Assembly: GCA_902797345.1 (NCBI GenBank)
Contig: CADBSL010000076.1
Location: forward strand, 1 to 27,820
DNA from: an uncultured Eubacteriales bacterium
GTDB taxonomy: Bacteria; Bacillota; Clostridia; Peptostreptococcales; Anaerovoracaceae
DNA length: 27,820 nt
Reading direction: 5' to 3'
Below, piece by piece: positions 23,718-27,820 of this stretch (position 1 is the first letter of the stretch; every line of letters starts with the position of its first letter). Position numbers and translations under genes: made by a program. The notes below the pieces were generated by a model. That model had not been told where the DNA came from. It did not search any database and worked only from the letters and a program-made list of their open reading frames with translations.

Positions 23718-23729
23718 TTGCATTTGCAA
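23718..23729. promoter_or_regulatory. Dyad TTGCA-TT-TGCAA over the -35 region of the Tad promoter
   Basis: A perfect 5-2-5 inverted repeat covering the predicted -35 hexamer of the Tad-locus promoter. It is a candidate repressor or activator site, with no known owner. Confidence 0.35.
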
Positions 23730-23752
23730 TTATATGCCTGTTAAAATATAGT
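23724..23752 (+). promoter_or_regulatory. Predicted promoter of the Tad-type locus
   Basis: TTGCAA (23724-23729), 17-base spacer, TATAGT (23747-23752), in very AT-rich DNA just after the upstream terminator. An overlapping alternative is TTGCAT (23718) with TAAAAT (23742), spacer 18. Confidence 0.6.
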
Positions 23753-23775
23753 AAATTCAAAAGGAGGTGTTGAAA

Positions 23776-24816
23776 ATGAATGACTACAGAATGCTGATCG
23801 CCAGCTCAGATCCCGATTATGACCGGGCACTTTCTCTTTGGATCCGGCGGAAATGTCCCCCGATGGAGACGGCTTGCCTGGATCCGGACCGATGGTTCGA
23901 TGAAACGGAAGAGAGTTTTGCTTCTTATGACAGGATCCTGCTGGGAGGCAGCCTGAAAAACCTCTTTCAGGGGCCCGGCGTCCGGAACGTCAGAAGCCCC
24001 GAAAAGATGCATCCGGGAGAAGTCTCTGCACTTCGTGACGTGGATATTTATCGTCCGGCAAAGGACGTCTTTATGGATCTGACGGATGATCCCGACGAAG
24101 AAGATCTTCCTCGTTTCGGGATCCGTACGATCGGGATGGCGATGACGGACAGAGATCCGATCCTGGAGAAGGCCGCCGATAAGATCATGGCGGCACTGTC
24201 CCGGAGGATCCGGATCGTCCTTGCCGCCGATCTGAGGGTGGTCCCCGGGGAGGTGACTTTTTCCGTGAGACGGGAAGGGCTAAGGAACTGGGATGATTTT
24301 CTCTACAGCGCCATCTACGCCCGCTATCCGTTTCTGTTGATGGATGCTCCTTCCAATGGGGCTCTGGACGAGAACGGCATCATCCATTTTCTCCAGGCGC
24401 CTGGACCGAATCCTTATCAGACGCTGTCGGAACATGAACTTCGGATCATGTACGGACGGATCCGGGAAATGTGTCCGGCGGATTTCTTTGCGGCCATCCT
24501 TCCGGAACCCGACACCGGAGTGTATGCTTCCACTCTGAAACAGATGGATCTGATCCTGGTCCTGTATCGGGACAACGATGCTTCCAGAAGCAGGATGCGG
24601 GAGGCCCTCCGCAGGATCAAAGAAGAGACCGACCCCTCGAAACGGATCCTGGAGATCTGCGTCTCCGACCGGTTCGAGGATAAGGATATCCCGGGATTCA
24701 TCCTTCACCTCAAGGGGGAAGAGACGGCAGGCAGCCGACCTGCCCGAGGCCCGGAAGAGATCCCGGAGGATGTGATGTGGATCGCGGAGTTTATCGATGA
24801 TGGATGTTTTATCTGA
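23776..24816 (+). CDS. Putative TadZ/CpaE-like protein with degenerate ATPase fold
   Basis: A 346-residue protein not securely recognised from sequence. It begins YRMLIASSDPDYDRALSLW, which looks like a receiver-type first strand, and its second half reads like a MinD/ParA-type domain: RIRIVLAADLRV, FAAILPEPDTGVYASTLKQMDLILVLYRDNDAS (split by helices), then a helical end. A P-loop is absent. Position helps: it is the first gene of the locus and overlaps cpaF by 20 bases, exactly where TadZ/CpaE (receiver-like plus MinD-like pilus-localising factor) usually lies. AAAGGAGG ends 8 bases before the ATG at 23776; a GTG at 23767 overlaps that site and is rejected. The call rests mainly on context. 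Confidence 0.5.
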   Translation: MNDYRMLIASSDPDYDRALSLWIRRKCPPMETACLDPDRWFDETEESFASYDRILLGGSLKNLFQGPGVRNVRSPEKMHPGEVSALRDVDIYRPAKDVFMDLTDDPDEEDLPRFGIRTIGMAMTDRDPILEKAADKIMAALSRRIRIVLAADLRVVPGEVTFSVRREGLRNWDDFLYSAIYARYPFLLMDAPSNGALDENGIIHFLQAPGPNPYQTLSEHELRIMYGRIREMCPADFFAAILPEPDTGVYASTLKQMDLILVLYRDNDASRSRMREALRRIKEETDPSKRILEICVSDRFEDKDIPGFILHLKGEETAGSRPARGPEEIPEDVMWIAEFIDDGCFI

Positions 24817-26038
24817 GAACGGGGTCCCAAAGGATCAGCAATCCCGGATCACGGCGGAAGTCCGCCGGCGGTTTCAGGAACACAGCGGGGAAGAAGTGGC
24901 GGACGATCTGGCAAGGCGGATCATCGAAAAAACCGTGATGGATCTGAGCCTGCCGGAGGAAACGGATTTCAGACAGAAAAAGCTGTTGGCGGAAGCCGTA
25001 TATAATGTGACCCGGAAGGAACTGGATATCCTCCAGCCGCTGGCGGAGGACGATGAGATCAACGAGATCATGGTGAACGGGCCGGACCGTGTCTTCGTGG
25101 AGCGGAGCGGCCGGATGGAACCGGTACCGATCCGGTTTGAGAGTCGTGAACACCTGGAAGAACTGATCCGGCGCATCGCCGCCGGTGTCCACCGGGAGAT
25201 CAACGACATCCAGCCCATCGTGGACGCCCGTCTGGAGGATGGCTCCAGAGTGAATGCCGTCTATTCCAATGTGGCGGTCAACGGCCCGATCCTGACGATC
25301 CGGAAATTCCCGAAGCGGACCCGTTCCATGGAAGAATTGATCCAGATGGGAAGCATCACCCGGGAAGCGGCCGGATTTCTGAAGACACTGGTGGAGACCG
25401 GACACAACATCTTCATTTCCGGCGGTACCAGCTCCGGGAAAACCACGTTCCTGAACACCCTGTCGGAATATATCCCCGGCAGAGAGCGTGTCGTCGTCAT
25501 CGAGGATTCCTGCGAGCTGCAGATGGACCGGATCGACAACCTGGTCCGTCTGGAGACCCGGAATGCCAACTCCCAGGGGAAAGGGGCGGTCAGTATCCGC
25601 CAGTTGATCCGGACCGCCATGCGGATGAGACCGGACCGGATCATCGTCGGAGAGGTCCGGGGCGCAGAAGCGCTGGATATGCTCCAGGCGCTGAATTCCG
25701 GACATGAGGGCTGTATGTCCACCGGTCATTCCAATTCCGCCCAGGCGATGATGTACCGTCTGGAGACCATGGCGCTGACGGCGGAGAATTTCCCTCTGGA
25801 TGCGATCCGGAAGCAGATCGTTTCCGCCATCGACCTGGTGGTCCACCTGGGACGGTTCCCCGATCTGTCCCGCAAGGTCATCGAGATCAGTGAGGTGACC
25901 GCCGGGGAAGGGGGAGAGATCCGGATGAACCCCTTGTTCCTTCTGGGAGAAGAGGGGCTGGAGCGAACGGAGAACCCCCTGCAGAGAAGGGACAAACTCC
26001 GGCTCAGAAAGTGGGGGGAAGAGCATGACATCTTTTGA
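24797..26038 (+). CDS. cpaF: CpaF/TadA-family secretion ATPase
   Basis: A 413-residue hexameric ATPase that powers pilus assembly or secretion at the inner membrane. Seen: an N-terminal helical part (about 1-80), INEIMVNGPDRVFVERSG, Walker A GGTSSGKTT at 209-217, VVVIEDSCELQ (Asp box), RMRPDRIIVGEVRGAEALDM (Walker B) and the His-box region SGHEGCMSTGHSNSA. These place it in the CpaF branch of type II/IV secretion ATPases rather than PilB or VirB11. The ATG at 24797, followed at once by a second ATG, lies inside the end of the upstream gene; the end overlaps tadB by 14 bases. It sits between a TadZ-like gene and F-domain genes, the standard Tad order. Confidence 0.95.
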   Translation: MMDVLSENGVPKDQQSRITAEVRRRFQEHSGEEVADDLARRIIEKTVMDLSLPEETDFRQKKLLAEAVYNVTRKELDILQPLAEDDEINEIMVNGPDRVFVERSGRMEPVPIRFESREHLEELIRRIAAGVHREINDIQPIVDARLEDGSRVNAVYSNVAVNGPILTIRKFPKRTRSMEELIQMGSITREAAGFLKTLVETGHNIFISGGTSSGKTTFLNTLSEYIPGRERVVVIEDSCELQMDRIDNLVRLETRNANSQGKGAVSIRQLIRTAMRMRPDRIIVGEVRGAEALDMLQALNSGHEGCMSTGHSNSAQAMMYRLETMALTAENFPLDAIRKQIVSAIDLVVHLGRFPDLSRKVIEISEVTAGEGGEIRMNPLFLLGEEGLERTENPLQRRDKLRLRKWGEEHDIF

Positions 26039-26769
26039 GACCTATCGGCCGGGAAGACGGGAAATGGTTTTCTACTATCTGGTGGGCAGTGCCGCCGGCG
26101 CTGCCATCGGGTGGCTGTTCTACCGGAGCCTGATCCCTTCCCTGGGGCTGTGCGTCCTGCCGCTTTTGTTCCGCAGCCGGTATCTGCACATCCGACGGGA
26201 GCAGAAGCTGGAGGAGATCAACATGCAGTTCAAAGATGTGCTGTATGCGTTTTCAGACTCCGCCGCTTCCGGCCGGCAGGCCGCATCTGCCATTTCCTCT
26301 GCCAGACAGAACCTGGTCAGGATCTACGGCGAGAAAAACCTGCTGGCCCGGGCCTTCACAGAGATGGATCTGAGGATCCGTCAGACCAATGAATCCCCGG
26401 AGAAGATGCTGATGGATTTCAGCCGGGAATGCGGGATCGAAGACATCCGTAATTTTATCGAGATCTATTGTATCTGTATCCGATCCGGCGGAGACCGGGA
26501 AAAGGCCATCGATAAAGCCGCTCAGATCATCGGGGAAAAGATCGGTCTGAGGCAGGAACTGCGGAGCATCCTGTCGCAAAAGAAACTGGAGGCGGTGATC
26601 CTGTGCAGCATCACCCCCCTTGATCCTGCTGTTCCTTCAGCTCAGTTCCAGCGATTACACCGATGTGCTGTATACGACACTCCCTGGAAGGCTGATCATG
26701 ACTCTGTGCCTTTTGGCGGTGGGGTTTGCCGCACTGATGTGCCTGAAAATCATGGATATAAGGATATGA
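26025..26769 (+). CDS. TadB-like type II secretion F-domain protein, frameshifted near the C terminus
   Basis: Inner-membrane platform protein of the Tad pilus machinery. Reading from the ATG at 26025: two N-terminal membrane segments (YYLVGSAAGAAIGWLFY, SLIPSLGLCVLPLLF), then a cytoplasmic T2SSF domain (FKDVLYAFSDSAASGRQAA; FIEIYCICIRSGGDREKAID). At a run of six C (26614-26619) the frame breaks. One base further on, the other frame gives the missing C-terminal part, LILLFLQLSSSDYTDVLY and a last membrane helix LIMTLCLLAVGFAALMCL, ending at TGA 26767-26769. With five C the gene would read through normally. The original frame has no stop and continues into the next gene. An assembly or sequencing error, a real mutation or programmed +1 shifting are all possible. 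GGGGGGAAG precedes the ATG inside cpaF. Confidence 0.78.
26614..26619 (+). other. C6 run at the frameshift point in the TadB-like gene
   Basis: Six C in the context ATCACCCCCCTTGATC. The upstream frame reads ACC CCC CTT GAT; the downstream membrane-helix frame starts at TTG ATC CTG. Deleting one C restores a single frame. A CCC-C string is also a known kind of +1 slip site, so the run itself is the thing to verify. Confidence 0.8.
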
Positions 26770-27820
26770 AAAAGTTGATCAAAAACGATCCGGCAGTGTT
26801 TATCCTGCTCCTGCTCTCTGCAGTCCTGTTTGCTCTGAATGCCTGGATCCTGTGGCAGGGAGGAACGACTGCGGTAGAGAAGATCCGCCGGAACGATTAC
26901 GAAAAGGAAGCCCGTCAGGTCACTGCCGTGATGGAGACCGAAATAGACGGCCGGGTCTACCGAAGGAACGTGGATCTGACCGTGGCCCCCATGGACCTGA
27001 CGGAAGAAGAGAAAACAAAACGATTGGACCGTTTTGAACAACAGCTGGGGAATCGGATCCTGGGAGAGAACAAAGATCCGATGGATATCGTGACGGATCT
27101 GGATCTGATCACAAAAGATCCGGCTACCGGAATCACCCTTTTATGGTCCAGCAGCGACCCATCCAGGATCGATGAAAGAGGCCGGGTCTATCCCTCGGGA
27201 GAACCGGGGGCGCCGGTGGAACTCCATGCAGTACTGGAACTGGATGGGTTGACCCGGGAGTGGAGCACCCGGGTCACTCACAATTGCATCCCGGAAGCGG
27301 ATAATCTCCAGCGGGCGCTTTCCTCAGACCTTTCAAAGATCACGGAAGGCTTGAATGAAGATGCCAGTACCCGGTATGCGGTCCTCCCCAAAGAGTTGGA
27401 CAGCGGGATCAAGGTGACCTGGAGAGCGCCCGTGGGCCATCGCTATTTCCTGATCGGCGGATCCACCTTGCTGCTGGCCTTCTTCCTGTACTGGAAGAAG
27501 AGGAGCGATCAGAAGAACGCCCGGGAGAAGCGGATGCAGGAGATCCGAAGAGATTTCCCTTACTTTCTGGACAAACTGGTGATGCTTCTCTCCGCAGGAG
27601 TGATCCTGACCGAATCCGTGTACCGCATCTGGGGGGATTATGAAAGATTCCAACAGGTTTCCCGGCCGAAGATCCTCTATGAAGAACTGGGAGAAGCGGT
27701 CCGGACCATGAGGAACAGCAATGCCGCATTTTCCGCCGAATTGATCCGAATGAGCGAACGGCTCCAGGTCCGGGAATTCGCCCGCCTGGCGGTGATCCTC
27801 CGGGACAGTCTGGGTTCCGG
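26766..27820 (+). CDS. TadC-like F-domain protein with extracytoplasmic Ig-like insert (3' end outside window)
   Basis: At least 351 residues, cut by the window edge. The start ATG overlaps the TadB stop as ATGA. Parts seen: a first membrane helix (about 9-29, AVFILLLLSAVLFALNAWIL), a large outside region (about 30-225), a second helix (about 227-244, YFLIGGSTLLLAFFLYW) and then the beginning of a T2SSF/TadC domain (DFPYFLDKLVMLLSAGVILT, followed by ESVYRIW). The outside region contains LLWSSSDPSRIDERGRVYPSG (W127), split here as LLWSSSDPSRIDERG and RVYPSG, the signature of a bacterial Ig-like 'atrophied Ig' repeat. Ordinary TadC lacks such a domain. The tail of the protein, with its last membrane helices, is not in the window. 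Confidence 0.8.
   Translation, partial: MKKLIKNDPAVFILLLLSAVLFALNAWILWQGGTTAVEKIRRNDYEKEARQVTAVMETEIDGRVYRRNVDLTVAPMDLTEEEKTKRLDRFEQQLGNRILGENKDPMDIVTDLDLITKDPATGITLLWSSSDPSRIDERGRVYPSGEPGAPVELHAVLELDGLTREWSTRVTHNCIPEADNLQRALSSDLSKITEGLNEDASTRYAVLPKELDSGIKVTWRAPVGHRYFLIGGSTLLLAFFLYWKKRSDQKNAREKRMQEIRRDFPYFLDKLVMLLSAGVILTESVYRIWGDYERFQQVSRPKILYEELGEAVRTMRNSNAAFSAELIRMSERLQVREFARLAVILRDSLGS

Noticed and set aside
24809..26026. A 405-codon minus-strand open frame
   Set aside because: Antisense to cpaF, which has all ATPase motifs; the translation is Gln/Asp/His-rich in the manner of reverse-frame shadows.
26111..26392. Open frame inside the TadB-like gene in another frame
   Set aside because: The frame from 26025 gives a clear T2SSF domain; this one gives no recognisable sequence.
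1..27820. CRISPR arrays, tRNA or rRNA genes, transposases
   Set aside because: No spaced direct-repeat series, cloverleaf-like segments, rRNA blocks or transposase motifs were found by eye on either strand.

Overview
The window looks like a chromosomal segment of a Gram-positive anaerobe of the Bacillota, most likely the class Clostridia. The evidence is the strong AGGAGG-type ribosome binding sites with TTG and GTG starts, a GerMN lipoprotein, a DUF1846 protein, a MiaB-MutS-MutL-MiaA-methionine-gamma-lyase gene run, GAAC-N4-GTTY (Bacillus/Clostridium-type) LexA boxes, an N-terminally anchored LysM (YneA-like) protein and a Tad pilus/secretion locus. A family close to Anaerovoracaceae is only a guess. 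Coding DNA is moderately GC-rich and intergenic DNA is AT-rich. No rRNA, tRNA, CRISPR array, insertion sequence or prophage was seen, and no gap without a gene exceeds about 210 bases.

Layout. 1-2.9 kb: 3' end of folC, a diacylglycerol-kinase-family lipid kinase, a terminator, then an EamA/DMT transporter with its own terminator and a stretch of repetitive intergenic DNA. 3.0-4.5 kb (minus): a DUF1846 protein. 4.6-5.3 kb: back-to-back divergent promoters, a small sigma-region-4-like HTH gene and an unrecognised small ORF. 5.3-5.6 kb: a stand-alone acyl carrier protein gene between its own promoter and terminator. 5.7-15.0 kb: one tightly packed operon, miaB-mutS-mutL-miaA-tyrosine recombinase-methionine gamma-lyase family, with mostly overlapping starts and stops. 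It joins both enzymes of the ms2i6A37 tRNA modification, the two core mismatch-repair proteins and a Xer-type recombinase. 15.0-15.4 kb: a YneA-like membrane LysM gene behind a promoter packed with LexA-like boxes, probably an SOS division inhibitor.

15.4-20.1 kb: an HxlR regulator (minus), a CNNM/HlyC-type membrane protein, a GerMN lipoprotein, a MocR-type regulator (minus) that lacks the PLP-binding lysine, and a divergent YcxB-like membrane protein. 20.1-23.6 kb: a three-gene redox operon joined by ATGA overlaps (SDR dehydrogenase; GlpA/LhgO-like FAD oxidoreductase with a BFD-type Fe-S tail; FAD/NAD oxidoreductase fused to DUF1667). 23.7 kb to the end: the start of a Tad-type locus: a degenerate TadZ/CpaE-like protein, the CpaF ATPase, a TadB-like protein carrying a one-base frameshift in a C6 run, and a TadC-like protein with an unusual extracytoplasmic Ig-like insert, cut by the window edge.

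The points most worth a second look are the LexA-box array with the YneA-like gene, the TadB frameshift that leaves an open TadB-TadC frame, the Ig-bearing TadC-like protein, the lysine-less MocR regulator, the DUF1667 fusion and the recombinase embedded in the repair operon.
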